Positions 1 to 10,316 of a stretch of 64,000 nucleotides of DNA are shown in pieces. Location: contig NZ_JAOAMV010000004.1 in assembly GCF_025154015.1 (NCBI RefSeq), positions 62,001 to 126,000 of the forward strand, in the 5' to 3' direction. This DNA comes from Tsuneonella litorea. Its GTDB lineage: Bacteria; Pseudomonadota; Alphaproteobacteria; Sphingomonadales; Sphingomonadaceae. The notes beneath the pieces are model-generated. The model was not told the DNA's origin and made no database searches. It saw only the letters and a list, made by a program, of their open reading frames with translations. Made by a program: the position numbers and the translations under genes. How positions within the stretch are numbered: position 1 is the stretch's first letter; each line of letters starts with the position of its first letter.

Positions 1-373
1 CACGCATGAACAGGAGCAGACGGCCACCCGTGTCAGGTTCCACCGCGGCGATCCCCGACACCGGCACGCACTTGCCCATCTTGCGCTCTGCGAACCGGGC
101 CGGCTCGCTGGCATCGGGCGCGATGCGCGCAAGCATCGAGGGCCGCACGGCCGGATCGCGCGGGGCGATGCGGATCGTCACGCGCTGCTCGATCCGCACC
201 TGGCGGACCGTTGCGCCGTCGACGAAGTCGAGCGTCGCGATGGGCTCGCGCGGTGCGACCTGCGGCTTGTCCGGTGGCGGCAGAAGCTGGTCACGCGGCC
301 CGTCGTCGAGCCATCCGCCCACCGAAGGAACGAGCAGCGCCAAGGGGGCAAGAAGAGCAATGGGCAGGTTCAT
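1..373 (-). CDS. secreted hypothetical protein, N-terminal part (runs off the window)
   Basis: Reading from an ATG at 373 on the minus strand, the frame stays open for 124 codons to the window edge, so the C terminus is missing. It begins with a hydrophobic stretch (MNLPIALLAPLALLVPSVGG) that looks like a signal peptide. A proline-rich linker and a charged region follow with the pattern RIEQRVTIRIAP, and a Cys sits in KMGKCVPVSG near residue 100. I do not recognise a family. It is divergent from the FAD oxidoreductase that starts at 488, and the 114 bp between them must hold both promoters. Confidence 0.6.
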   Translation of the reverse strand, partial: MNLPIALLAPLALLVPSVGGWLDDGPRDQLLPPPDKPQVAPREPIATLDFVDGATVRQVRIEQRVTIRIAPRDPAVRPSMLARIAPDASEPARFAERKMGKCVPVSGIAAVEPDTGGRLLLFMR

Positions 374-487
374 GGCCGAACAGTCGCAACGCCAATAGCG
401 CACCGGCTTGAATAGCGGCTTAATCCGCGGGCGGAAGACCACAATCGCCTCTGGCATCGCTCGCCGCGGGCATGGCATAGGGAGGCG

Positions 488-1939
488 GTGACGACCGATC
501 CCACCCAGTTCCTTGCCGAGGCCGGCGACCTGCTTGGTCCGCGGGGCCTGACCCGCGACGAAGAACTGATCGCCCCCTGGCTCACCGACTGGCGCGGGCG
601 GTTCACCGGCCGGGCGCTGGCCTTGGCTTCCCCGGCCTCGACCGAGGAGGTCGCGGCGCTCGTCAGGCTTTGTGCGCGCCATGGCGTCCCGATCGTCCCG
701 CAGGGCGGCAACAGCGGAATGTGCGGCGGCGCGACGCCGGACGCGGAGGGAACCGCCCTTCTCCTCTCGCTCCGCCGGATGGCCGCGATTCGCTCGCTCG
801 ACGCCGAAGCGCGCCAGGTCGTGTGCGAGGCGGGCGTCGTCCTCCAGACGCTGCACGAGGCCGTCGTGGCCGAGGGCCTGCGCTTTCCCCTCACGCTTGG
901 CGGAAAGGGGTCGGCAACGGTCGGAGGCCTGGTGTCGACCAACGCCGGCGGCACCCAGGTTCTGCGCCATGGGTCGATGCGCGCGCAGGTGCTCGGCCTC
1001 GAAGCCGTACTGGCCGACGGCAGCGTGTTCTCCGCGCTCACCCCGCTCAAGAAGGACAACCGCGGGTTCGACCTCAAGCAGTTGCTGATCGGCTCGGAAG
1101 GCACGCTCGGCATTGTGACCGCCGCCACGCTGCGCCTGCTTCCGGCGATCGCCGACCGGCGGGTCCTGTGGGCCGGAGTCGCATCGCTCGAAACGGCGCG
1201 CGAGCTGTTGCTACACGCCGAACGCCTGGCGGGAGACGCGCTCGAGGGATTCGAGGTCATCCCGCAGGAAACGCTGGAAAACGTCGTCGATCACCTGCCG
1301 GGTGCGCGCGCGCCGCTGACGGGCAAGCACGCGTGGCACGCGCTGATCGAGCTCGTCGCTGGCAAGGCCGGCGCGGACGGCCTCTTCGCTCTGGCGGAGG
1401 ACCTGCTCGCCAGCGGATTCGAGGCCGGGCTGGTCGAGGACGCCGCCATCGCGGCGAGCGAAGCGCAGGCCGAGGCGTTCTGGGCGTTGCGCGACGCGAT
1501 CGCCCCTGCCGAGCGCGCGCAGGGTCCCGCGGTCCAGCACGACATCTCGGTCGCTGTCGAGCGAATGCCGGCGTTCGTCGCCCACGCCGTGCCGCGGATC
1601 GAGGCGGACTGGCCGGGAACCCGCGCGGTCGCCTTCGGCCACCTGGGCGACGGGAACATCCACTTCCACGTCATCGCGCCCCCGGGCGTCGACCCGCTCG
1701 CGTGGCAGGAAGGCGACGGCAAGGCGATCAGCGACCAGGTCTATGCGCTGGTGACCGAATGGGACGGCTCGATCAGCGCCGAGCACGGGATCGGCCAGCT
1801 CAAGCGGGACGCGCTTGCCCGGCTGGGCGATCCGGTGGCACTGGCGATGATGCGCGGAGTGAAGCAGGCACTCGACCCGGCGGGCATTCTCAACCCGGGC
1901 AAGCTGGTGCCGCTTGCACCCCGCGACGCCAACCCCTAA
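488..1939 (+). CDS. FAD-linked 2-hydroxyacid dehydrogenase (GlcD / D-2-hydroxyglutarate dehydrogenase type)
   Basis: This 483-residue flavoprotein of the FAD_binding_4 / FAD-oxidase-C superfamily should oxidise a D-2-hydroxyacid such as D-lactate, glycolate or D-2-hydroxyglutarate. The N-terminal FAD domain shows PQGGNSGMCGG (residues 71-81), KGSATVGGLVSTNAGG and GSEGTLGIVT. The C-terminal cap has the metal-binding pattern GHLGDGNIHFH (about 383-393), SAEHGIG (about 430) and the usual ending DPAGILNPGKL. The start is a GTG directly behind a purine-rich GGGAGG. Length is normal for the family. Substrate cannot be read from sequence; the general architecture is closest to the D-2-hydroxyglutarate/D-lactate branch. 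Confidence 0.88.
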   Translation: MTTDPTQFLAEAGDLLGPRGLTRDEELIAPWLTDWRGRFTGRALALASPASTEEVAALVRLCARHGVPIVPQGGNSGMCGGATPDAEGTALLLSLRRMAAIRSLDAEARQVVCEAGVVLQTLHEAVVAEGLRFPLTLGGKGSATVGGLVSTNAGGTQVLRHGSMRAQVLGLEAVLADGSVFSALTPLKKDNRGFDLKQLLIGSEGTLGIVTAATLRLLPAIADRRVLWAGVASLETARELLLHAERLAGDALEGFEVIPQETLENVVDHLPGARAPLTGKHAWHALIELVAGKAGADGLFALAEDLLASGFEAGLVEDAAIAASEAQAEAFWALRDAIAPAERAQGPAVQHDISVAVERMPAFVAHAVPRIEADWPGTRAVAFGHLGDGNIHFHVIAPPGVDPLAWQEGDGKAISDQVYALVTEWDGSISAEHGIGQLKRDALARLGDPVALAMMRGVKQALDPAGILNPGKLVPLAPRDANP

Positions 1940-2006
1940 AGCGCGCGCTTCCATGCGCGGCGCCCAGGTTGCTGCGATTTCGACATTCAGCTCACCGGAG
2001 AGACCG

Positions 2007-2789
2007 ATGGCCAGCGCGCCGCAGCCCACATTGCCCCTGTTCTACAACGATCTCATGCCGCTCAACAGCCGCGATCACGCCACGTGGAAGTCGCGGCCGA
2101 TCGACAAGATCGAATGGCTCAAGAACCAGCACGCCGTGCCGCTCACGGTCGAGGAGTTCGCCCAGGCGCAGCGTGATTTCCCGATCATCTTCAGCGCGGG
2201 CGACCAGCCCGTGCCGCTCGCGCTGATGGGCCTCAATGAAGGCGTGAACACCTTCATCGACGACGAAGGCAAGCCGATCGGCGAATTCTACCTGCCGGCC
2301 TACGTGCGCCGCTATCCCTTTCTCCTCGCGAAGCTCACCCCCCAGGCCGAGGAACTGTCGCTCTGCTTCGACCCGACCTGCGATGCGATCGGCGATCTTG
2401 CAGAGGGCGATCCGCTGTTCGACGAGGGCGGCCAGCCCGGCGCGCCGGTGAAGGCGGCGCTCGAGTTCTGCGAACAGTTCGAGCAGGCCGGCGCCAAGAC
2501 GCAGGCGTTCATGGAAGAGATCAAGAAGCACGATCTCCTCATGGACGGCGAAATCGCGATCACCCGCAACGACGATCCCGACAAGCCCTACGTCTATCGG
2601 GGTTTCGGCATGATCGACCAGGAAAAGCTGCGCGCGCTCGATCCGGCGACCGTCAAGGAGTGGAACGAGAACGGGCTGCTGCCGCTGATCTATGCCCACA
2701 TGTTCTCGCTCGACCGGATGCGGGTGATCTTCAGCCGCCAGATCGAGCAGGACAAGTTGCCGGCGCAGGTCCTCCAGACCGCCGGCTGA
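2007..2789 (+). CDS. SapC family protein
   Basis: The protein has 260 residues and no obvious signal peptide. It contains the features of the SapC family (named after a Campylobacter S-layer locus; function in alphaproteobacteria not established): an N-terminal FYNDLMPLNS and a central ALMGLNEGVNTFIDDEGK followed by LPAYVRRYPF. I chose ATG 2007 because a GGAGAG ribosome site lies at 1997-2002; an in-frame ATG at 1914 lies inside the 3' end of the previous gene and lacks one. In related bacteria SapC genes often sit near TonB receptors or tryptophan halogenases; neither is present here. A strong terminator follows at 2934. Confidence 0.8.
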   Translation: MASAPQPTLPLFYNDLMPLNSRDHATWKSRPIDKIEWLKNQHAVPLTVEEFAQAQRDFPIIFSAGDQPVPLALMGLNEGVNTFIDDEGKPIGEFYLPAYVRRYPFLLAKLTPQAEELSLCFDPTCDAIGDLAEGDPLFDEGGQPGAPVKAALEFCEQFEQAGAKTQAFMEEIKKHDLLMDGEIAITRNDDPDKPYVYRGFGMIDQEKLRALDPATVKEWNENGLLPLIYAHMFSLDRMRVIFSRQIEQDKLPAQVLQTAG

Positions 2790-2933
2790 TCGCGACGAAT
2801 AGCCCTGTCCGGGCGACCGGACGGGGCTTGAATCCGGTTTCAAGCGAGCCTACCTAGGTTCTGCCCGCTCCGCGCTTCCCTCATGGCCGGACCGGGCTGG
2901 TGCACTGCGGTGCACCTCCTCCCTGAACCTTGG

Positions 2934-2964
2934 CCACCTGGTGCGATGCACCAGGTGGTTTTTT
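2934..2964 (+). terminator. rho-independent terminator after the SapC gene
   Basis: An 11-bp perfect stem (2934-2944 with 2948-2958) closes a 3-nt GAT loop and is followed by six T. A second small hairpin (GTGCAC-TGCG-GTGCAC) lies about 20 bp upstream. The rest of 2790-3175 shows no convincing gene or other site. Confidence 0.9.
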
Positions 2965-3175
2965 CTTGCGCTCCTGGGCAGGCATGCCCGATCAAGAGAT
3001 GCGGCTGCGCGGCCTGTTTGGGAGCCGAGCCATCTAATGCGGACGTCGGTTTGCGACCCCATCACCGTTTCCCCAACCCCAGGGAAACCACGTGCGGGAA
3101 TAGCCGTCGGTCGCGATTGGCGTGAAATACGGTGAGCGCGGTCGCTGGCCGAAAAGAATCGCGAGCCGGACGCGA

Positions 3176-4141
3176 CTAGCCACACGATGGATCCCGGTCC
3201 GCCTGTTCGGTCGGAGCCATATTGAAGAATGCCCAGTGATCCTCGCCCAAACTCTTCAACATTTCCCTCGGGTTGTGACCAGCCTCGGCAATCAAGCGAA
3301 CTTCGTGCGGTATGCCGAGTTCACGCAGACGTCGGGAAAACATGAGATTGGTCGGCGTTATCGGATCATTTTTGCCCAGGATCATTCTTATCCTGGATTG
3401 CTTGCAGTTACGGTTCGCGAATGCTTGGGCGATCGCCCACGGACTGCGTCGTTTGAAGTCCTCCACGTCCCCGCCGAAAACGTCGTTCAATGTCGCCGTT
3501 GCCCGTGCGCTACCCGCGAGCGGGGTATTCTGTGGGTCGAGGACCGGCTGCATGGGGCCGGGATTGATCATCGAGATGGTACCGAACACGTCCGGATAGA
3601 GCATTCCCAGACGAGCCGCTCCATATCCCCCCATGCTCGCGCCCTCTATCGCTCTTGCGCCCGGGTTGTCCCGGGTAGGGAGTGTGAGATCGACGTGAGG
3701 GACTAGCTCTTTCACCAGCATATTTTCGACCGGCCGGCTTCCGTCGGCAGCGTTCGCCCACAACGTGTTTTCAAACCCGTCGGGAAACACGATGATTGCG
3801 GGATCCATTTTCCCCTCGCTCATCGCGTTGTAAAAACCCCCGGCGAGCATATCGAGCACACCCGGGGGGTAGCCGCCCGAGCCGTGAAGCCAGTAAATCA
3901 CCGGATATCGCGCCTCCGGGTCCCGCTGCATCGCTGCGGGCAGAACAACGTGATAGGTGACATCCGCGTTCAGGAGCTTGCTGCGAAAGCTGCGGCTTTC
4001 GACCGTGTTCGCTGCGAGCCGAGTTCCCATCTTCGCGTCGTGGCCCGTCCGTGCGGGTTCAATCGGGGAGTGGCTCGCCGCGGCACAACCCGCGGCGGCA
4101 AGAAGAAGAAACGCTGGACAAAATCGGCGTATCGTCAGCAT
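3176..4141 (-). CDS. lipoprotein alpha/beta-hydrolase, esterase-D-like
   Basis: The protein has 321 residues and starts with a lipoprotein signal (LLLAAAGC, Cys19), so it is probably anchored in a membrane facing the periplasm. The fold is that of the PF00756 esterase family (esterase D, feruloyl esterases, antigen 85): HGSGG at 86-90 as oxyanion region, nucleophile elbow GASMGG with Ser169, an acid in LGKNDP and the histidine in EAGHNP. The substrate is unknown. Base composition by eye is somewhat less GC-rich than the neighbours, which could mean acquisition. No operon partner: the next minus-strand gene begins at 5180 and ends at 4245, about 100 bp away. Confidence 0.82.
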   Translation of the reverse strand: MLTIRRFCPAFLLLAAAGCAAASHSPIEPARTGHDAKMGTRLAANTVESRSFRSKLLNADVTYHVVLPAAMQRDPEARYPVIYWLHGSGGYPPGVLDMLAGGFYNAMSEGKMDPAIIVFPDGFENTLWANAADGSRPVENMLVKELVPHVDLTLPTRDNPGARAIEGASMGGYGAARLGMLYPDVFGTISMINPGPMQPVLDPQNTPLAGSARATATLNDVFGGDVEDFKRRSPWAIAQAFANRNCKQSRIRMILGKNDPITPTNLMFSRRLRELGIPHEVRLIAEAGHNPREMLKSLGEDHWAFFNMAPTEQADRDPSCG

Positions 4142-4244
4142 TTTGCACCCCTTTGTTCAGCAGCAGAGGTCTGCTGCACCATAGCTCGATGTGCGACGGA
4201 CGTGAGCGGGCAATCTGGCAGGATAGCGGGTCCGGACCGAACCG

Positions 4245-5180
4245 CTACTCAGCGGCCAGCGGCAGCCTTGCGCCGCCCAGATCGGAAACGTCTGCCGCGA
4301 GCGCCCGCACGAGCCCGGCCAGCGTTCGCGATACGCCGCCGAACCGCCCGCTCGGCTCTTCCAGCCGTGCGTCGAGATAGCTCGCCCGGCAGACCTCGAT
4401 CTGCATCGCGTGGATCCCGCGTGCGGGTGCGGCATGGCGGTCGAGCACGTAGCCGCCCGCGTAGGGACGATTGTGGACCGCCACGCGGCCATGCTGCTCG
4501 AACCAGTCGAAGGCTCTCGCCACCAGCCGATGGCTGCAGCTGGCCCCGAACCGGTCGCCGATCACGAACTCGCCCGGCTGCTCGCCCGCATGGCGCGCGC
4601 GGAGCGGGGGCATCGAGTGAAGGTCGATCAGCAGCACCGCCCCCCACCGGTCGCGCAGGTCTTCGAGAGCTGCGGCCAGCGCCGCGTGATAGGGCCGGTG
4701 GATGCCTTCCACCCGCGCATCGAGATCGGCGCGGTCGATGCGCGATTTCCAGATCTCGCCCAGCCCCGGCAGCCGGCGCGGGACGAGGCCGAGGCCGCTG
4801 CGCGCGCGGCGGTTGGCGGCGGAATGCCGCGTGGGCGACGGCGCTCCGCCGGCGACCATCGACCAGTCCATGTCGTCGGTCGCGCGGTTGAGGTCGAGCA
4901 TCGCGCGCGGCGCATGGGCGACGAGCAGCGCCGCGCCGGTGGCAGCGGCGATCGAATCGGCCATGCGGTCGACGTGGCGGTCCTCGAGCCGGAGGGCGGA
5001 ATAGGCGGCATCGCGCATCCGTTCGGTCAGCACGGGCGCATAATCCCTGCCGCCGTGCGGCGCGGCGATCAGGACGGGAATCGGCGCCCCGGGCGGGCGG
5101 CGCAGCGTGTAGGCCGGCGTGTCGAGGCCGGGGATGCACCCTCCGCTCTCGCCCTCGATCCGCAATGCCTCGTCCGTCAT
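4245..5180 (-). CDS. N-formylglutamate amidohydrolase family protein
   Basis: A 311-residue cytoplasmic enzyme of the N-formylglutamate amidohydrolase family (PF05013), which splits N-formyl-L-glutamate to formate and glutamate at the end of one histidine-degradation route. Family marks are IAAPHGGRDY near residue 40, LLVAHAPRAMLDLNR near 88, GIHRPYH, LLIDLHSMPP and a late IEVCRASYLD. No other hut genes are nearby, so a role in histidine use is not supported by context and a related amidohydrolase activity remains possible. It is divergent from cpdR with an 83-bp gap. Confidence 0.85.
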   Translation of the reverse strand: MTDEALRIEGESGGCIPGLDTPAYTLRRPPGAPIPVLIAAPHGGRDYAPVLTERMRDAAYSALRLEDRHVDRMADSIAAATGAALLVAHAPRAMLDLNRATDDMDWSMVAGGAPSPTRHSAANRRARSGLGLVPRRLPGLGEIWKSRIDRADLDARVEGIHRPYHAALAAALEDLRDRWGAVLLIDLHSMPPLRARHAGEQPGEFVIGDRFGASCSHRLVARAFDWFEQHGRVAVHNRPYAGGYVLDRHAAPARGIHAMQIEVCRASYLDARLEEPSGRFGGVSRTLAGLVRALAADVSDLGGARLPLAAE

Positions 5181-5263
5181 GACGGCAGAAGTAAACCTGC
5201 AGACGGCTGTGTCAAAGCAGGTCAGCGGCGGGATCGCGAAAGATTTCTTAAGCGCATTGGGCT

Positions 5264-5665
5264 ATGGCGGCGGCCATGAACGACCAGCCCCCGATCCGCA
5301 TCCTCCTCGCCGAAGACGAGGAAGCGATGCGCACCTACCTTGCCCGCGCGCTCGAAAACGCGGGCTATTCTGTCGTCGCGGTCGATCGCGGAACCGAGGC
5401 GGTGCCGCATCTCGAATCGGCGCACTTCGACCTCCTGCTGTCGGACATCGTGATGCCGGAAATGGACGGGATCGAACTGGCCCAGCGCTGCAACGAGGTT
5501 TCGCCGGCCACGAAGGTCATGTTCATCACCGGATTCGCCGCCGTCACGCTCAAGGCGAGCCGCGAGCAGCCGCGCGCCAAGGTCCTGTCGAAACCGTTTC
5601 ATCTCAAGGACCTGGTGCTCGAAGTCGACCGGATGTTCCACGCCGAGGCCGCCGCGCGAATCTGA
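5264..5665 (+). CDS. cpdR: single-domain response regulator, CpdR-like
   Basis: A 133-residue stand-alone receiver domain with no output domain. The acidic pocket (EDEE, residues 17-20), phospho-acceptor Asp61 in LSDIVMPEMDG, the switch Thr in MFITGF and Lys in LSKPFH are all present. In Caulobacter, CpdR receives phosphate from the CckA-ChpT relay and, when unphosphorylated, brings ClpXP to CtrA and other substrates at the cell pole; the family resemblance is close. A cckA gene lies in the same window at 21364-23814. A second ATG at 5276 is an equally good start; neither has a strong ribosome site. Confidence 0.82.
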   Translation: MAAAMNDQPPIRILLAEDEEAMRTYLARALENAGYSVVAVDRGTEAVPHLESAHFDLLLSDIVMPEMDGIELAQRCNEVSPATKVMFITGFAAVTLKASREQPRAKVLSKPFHLKDLVLEVDRMFHAEAAARI

Positions 5666-5717
5666 CCCCTTGCCCTTCTGCGGGACGGTCGCTAGATGCG
5701 CCTCCGCTCGATGGTGT

Positions 5718-5792
5718 GGGCGCATAGCTCAGTGGTAGAGCACTATGTTGACATCGTAGGGGTCCCAAGTTCAATCCTTGGTGCGCCCACCA
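5718..5792 (+). tRNA. tRNA-Val(GAC)
   Basis: A full cloverleaf can be drawn: acceptor GGGCGCA/TGCGCCC, D arm GCTC...GAGC, anticodon stem CTATG/CGTAG with loop TTGACAT (anticodon GAC at 5750-5752), and T arm CCAAG-TTCAATC-CTTGG. The 3' CCA is encoded (5790-5792). Confidence 0.97.
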
Positions 5793-5805
5793 TCGAAGGG
5801 ATACG

Positions 5806-5833
5806 AAAAGGCGTCGCGCGAGCGGCGCCTTTT
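5806..5833 (+). terminator. terminator after tRNA-Val
   Basis: The 8-bp stem AAAAGGCG / CGCCTTTT (5806-5813 with 5826-5833) encloses a GC-rich loop. The T-rich right arm follows the tRNA by 13 nt. Confidence 0.7.
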
Positions 5834-5935
5834 GCGTTCGGGGGATCGTCTCCCGGGGCTGGGCGCCGCCCTTGCACCCCGCCCCCGCCCTGCTAAAGCG
5901 CGCGCAACTCCATTTCAGACAGCAGCAGGAAGCCC

Positions 5936-7159
5936 ATGGCGAAGATCAAGGTAGCGAACCCGGTCGTCGAGATCGACGGCGACGAGATGACCCGCATCAT
6001 CTGGCAGTGGATCCGCGAGCGGCTGATCCTGCCCTACCTCGACGTCGACCTGCAGTATTTCGACCTGTCGGTCGAGAAGCGCGACGAGACCGACGACCAG
6101 ATCACCGTCGACGCGGCGAACGCGATCAAGGCCTGCGGCGTCGGCGTGAAGTGCGCGACGATCACCCCTGACGAGGCGCGGGTCGAGGAATTCGGCCTCA
6201 AAAAGATGTGGAAGAGCCCCAACGGCACGATCCGCAACATCCTGGGCGGCGTGGTCTTCCGCGAACCGATCGTGATCTCCAACGTGCCGCGGCTGGTGCC
6301 TGGCTGGACCGATCCCATCGTGGTCGGTCGTCACGCATTCGGCGACCAGTACCGCGCGACAGACACGCTGATCCCCGGCCCGGGCACGCTGCGACTGGTG
6401 TTCGACGGCGACGACGGCGAGTCCATCGACCTCGAGGTGTTCAAGTTCCCCTCGAGCGGCGTCGCGATGGCGATGTACAACCTCGACGACAGCATCCGCG
6501 ATTTCGCGCGGGCCTCGTTCAACTACGGGCTCAACCTCGGCTGGCCGGTGTATCTCAGCACCAAGAATACGATCATGAAGGCCTATGACGGGCGCTTCAA
6601 GGACCTGTTCCAGGAGGTGTTCGACACCGAGGGCTTCGCCGCGAAGTTCAAGGAAAAGGGCATCGTCTACGAACACCGCCTGATCGACGACATGGTCGCA
6701 TCGGCGCTCAAGTGGTCGGGCAAGTTCGTGTGGGCGTGCAAGAACTACGACGGCGACGTGCAGTCGGACACCGTCGCGCAAGGCTTCGGCTCGCTGGGCC
6801 TGATGACCTCGGTCCTGATGGCGCCCGATGGCAAGACGGTCGAGGCCGAGGCCGCCCACGGCACCGTCACCCGCCACTATCGCCAGCACCAGCAGGGCAA
6901 GGCGACCAGCACCAATCCGATCGCCAGCATCTTCGCTTGGACCCAGGGACTCAGCTACCGCGGCAAGTTCGACAACACGCCCGACGTGGTGAAGTTCGCC
7001 GAGACGCTCGAGCGGGTCTGCATCGAGACGGTCGAGAGCGGCAAGATGACCAAGGACCTCGCACTGCTCATCGGGCCGGACCAAGCCTGGATGACCACCG
7101 AGCAGTTCTTCGAGGCGATCGTCGAGAACCTCGAGAAGGAAATGGCCAGCTGGAGCTGA
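5936..7159 (+). CDS. icd: NADP-dependent isocitrate dehydrogenase (homodimeric, eukaryote-like type)
   Basis: A 407-residue enzyme that converts isocitrate to 2-oxoglutarate and CO2 with NADP in the TCA cycle. It belongs to the subfamily shared with eukaryotic IDH1/2 and many alphaproteobacteria: [14 protein letters not shown] at the N terminus, [12 protein letters not shown] at the substrate site, [22 protein letters not shown], then the NADP-binding [14 protein letters not shown] with [12 protein letters not shown]. The loop reads GGVVFREPI where many relatives have GGTVFREPI. Start is ATG 5936 behind AGGA. It is monocistronic by appearance, ending in a hairpin at 7201. Confidence 0.97.
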   Translation: MAKIKVANPVVEIDGDEMTRIIWQWIRERLILPYLDVDLQYFDLSVEKRDETDDQITVDAANAIKACGVGVKCATITPDEARVEEFGLKKMWKSPNGTIRNILGGVVFREPIVISNVPRLVPGWTDPIVVGRHAFGDQYRATDTLIPGPGTLRLVFDGDDGESIDLEVFKFPSSGVAMAMYNLDDSIRDFARASFNYGLNLGWPVYLSTKNTIMKAYDGRFKDLFQEVFDTEGFAAKFKEKGIVYEHRLIDDMVASALKWSGKFVWACKNYDGDVQSDTVAQGFGSLGLMTSVLMAPDGKTVEAEAAHGTVTRHYRQHQQGKATSTNPIASIFAWTQGLSYRGKFDNTPDVVKFAETLERVCIETVESGKMTKDLALLIGPDQAWMTTEQFFEAIVENLEKEMASWS

Positions 7160-7200
7160 AACCTTCCGCGCCTTTGGTCATTACCATGACTGAGTGAACC

Positions 7201-7237
7201 AGGACCGGGTCGGCTTCAGGCTGCACCCGGTCCTTTC
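7201..7237 (+). terminator. terminator after icd
   Basis: A 10-bp perfect stem (AGGACCGGGT at 7201-7210 with ACCCGGTCCT at 7225-7234) with a 14-nt loop is followed by a short T run. It sits just before the ribosome site of the next gene. Confidence 0.65.
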
Positions 7238-7263
7238 GCATGAGCCGCCGCGCAAGGAGCATC

Positions 7264-8921
<1,658 letters not shown>

Positions 8922-8925
<4 letters not shown>

Positions 8926-10130
8926 CCCCGGCGCGCCGCGTTCGGCGAGCGGACGTGTTCCTGCCGGATGCCGTGACCGATGAAATGACCGGGAATGCGC
9001 CGCAGCAAGGGAAAGCGGTCAAGCGCCCTGAGCGGCAGCGGGGGTTCGGCCGGAACGCTCGCGCGCCCCTCGATTAGCGGCTGCAGCACGCGTTCGTGCG
9101 CCGCGCGCTGGAGGCCCTGGATCACCCTGGTCGGCCAGAAACGGCGTCGCTGCACCTTCTCGAGCAGCGCATCGACGTCGCGCCCCGCGGCGAGCGGCGC
9201 GGCGAGAATGTTCGCGGTCGCCACCGCGTCCTGGATCGCGAGGTTGATGCCGATCCCGCCCACGGGGCTCATCGCATGGGCGGCATCGCCGATCGCCAGC
9301 AGACCCGGGCGGCTCCACTCGGTCAGCCGGTCGAGCGAGACCGAGAGCAGTCGCACCGCGTCCCAATCGGGCAGCGCGGCCGCGATGTCCGTGACTTCGG
9401 GCAAGGCGGTAAGAACGTCGGCGCGGAACGCATCGATTCCCCGCGCCCTGACCTCCTCCGCCCCGCCCTTCGCGATCACCGCCGCGCACTGCCAGTAGGT
9501 GCCGCGATCGATCAGCACGAACAGGCGGTGGCCCCGGATCACCCCGCGCAAGGCGGAACCTTCGGCAACCTTCGGGACGGCGAACCAGAACACGTCGATC
9601 GGAGCGCCGAGCGATTCTAGCGGCAGCACTTGCCGCACGAACGCGCCGCGCCCGTCGCAGCACAGCACCAGCCGCCGCGCGCGCAGGTGCTCGCCGCTAG
9701 CAAGCCGTACACCGACCGTCCGTTCGCCTTCCTCGACGAGGCCGGTCGCCTCCGCTTCCATGCGCAGTGCAAAGGCGGGGAAGGCCCGCGCCTCGTCCCG
9801 CAGGAAGTCGAGGAAATCCCATTGGGGCATCATCGCGATGAACGGCGCGGGCATGGTAAGGTGGGTGAGGTCGCCGATCGTCAGGTGACGCCCGTTGTAC
9901 CAGATTTCCGCCCGGTCGATGCGGTTGTGGGGGCGCGCGAGGAAGCGGTCGAGCAGGCCCAGCTCGGCCAGGATCGCCATTGTCGACGGGTGGACCGTAT
10001 CGCCCCGGAAATCACGGAAGAAGTCGGCGTGCTTTTCCAGCACCAGCACCGGTACGCCGGCGCGGGCGAGCAGGAAACCGGCCATCATTCCCGCAGGGCC
10101 GCCGCCGACGATGATCACATCGGGTTTCAT
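8922..10130 (-). CDS. FAD-dependent aromatic-ring-type monooxygenase (UbiH/PHBH fold)
   Basis: 402 residues with the features of class A flavin monooxygenases: GxGxxG dinucleotide site (VGGGPAGM, about 8-15), a DG-type motif LVLCCDGRGAFVR near 160-170, and GDAAHAMSPVGGIGIN near 280, which binds FAD and closes the active site. The RGDTVHPST stretch near residue 43 is typical of family members acting on phenolic or polyketide-like rings. Substrate unknown. Convergent with the GNAT/nitrilase gene; the two stop codons overlap in a shared CTAG at 8922-8925. Confidence 0.85.
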
Positions 10131-10316
10131 GGCCGCGAGGCTAACCTATCCACCACCCCGAGAACATTTGATTTTCCTAGTCGGGGCGGATCGGGCTAGC
10201 GTGACCGTCATGCAGCTTGCAGCCAATCGACAGGGATCACGCGCGGCAGCCAAAACGTGCGCAATCACGGGCGACCAGGCCCGAACGTTCTTTAGGACCG
10301 GTAGCTCCCAGCGCCG

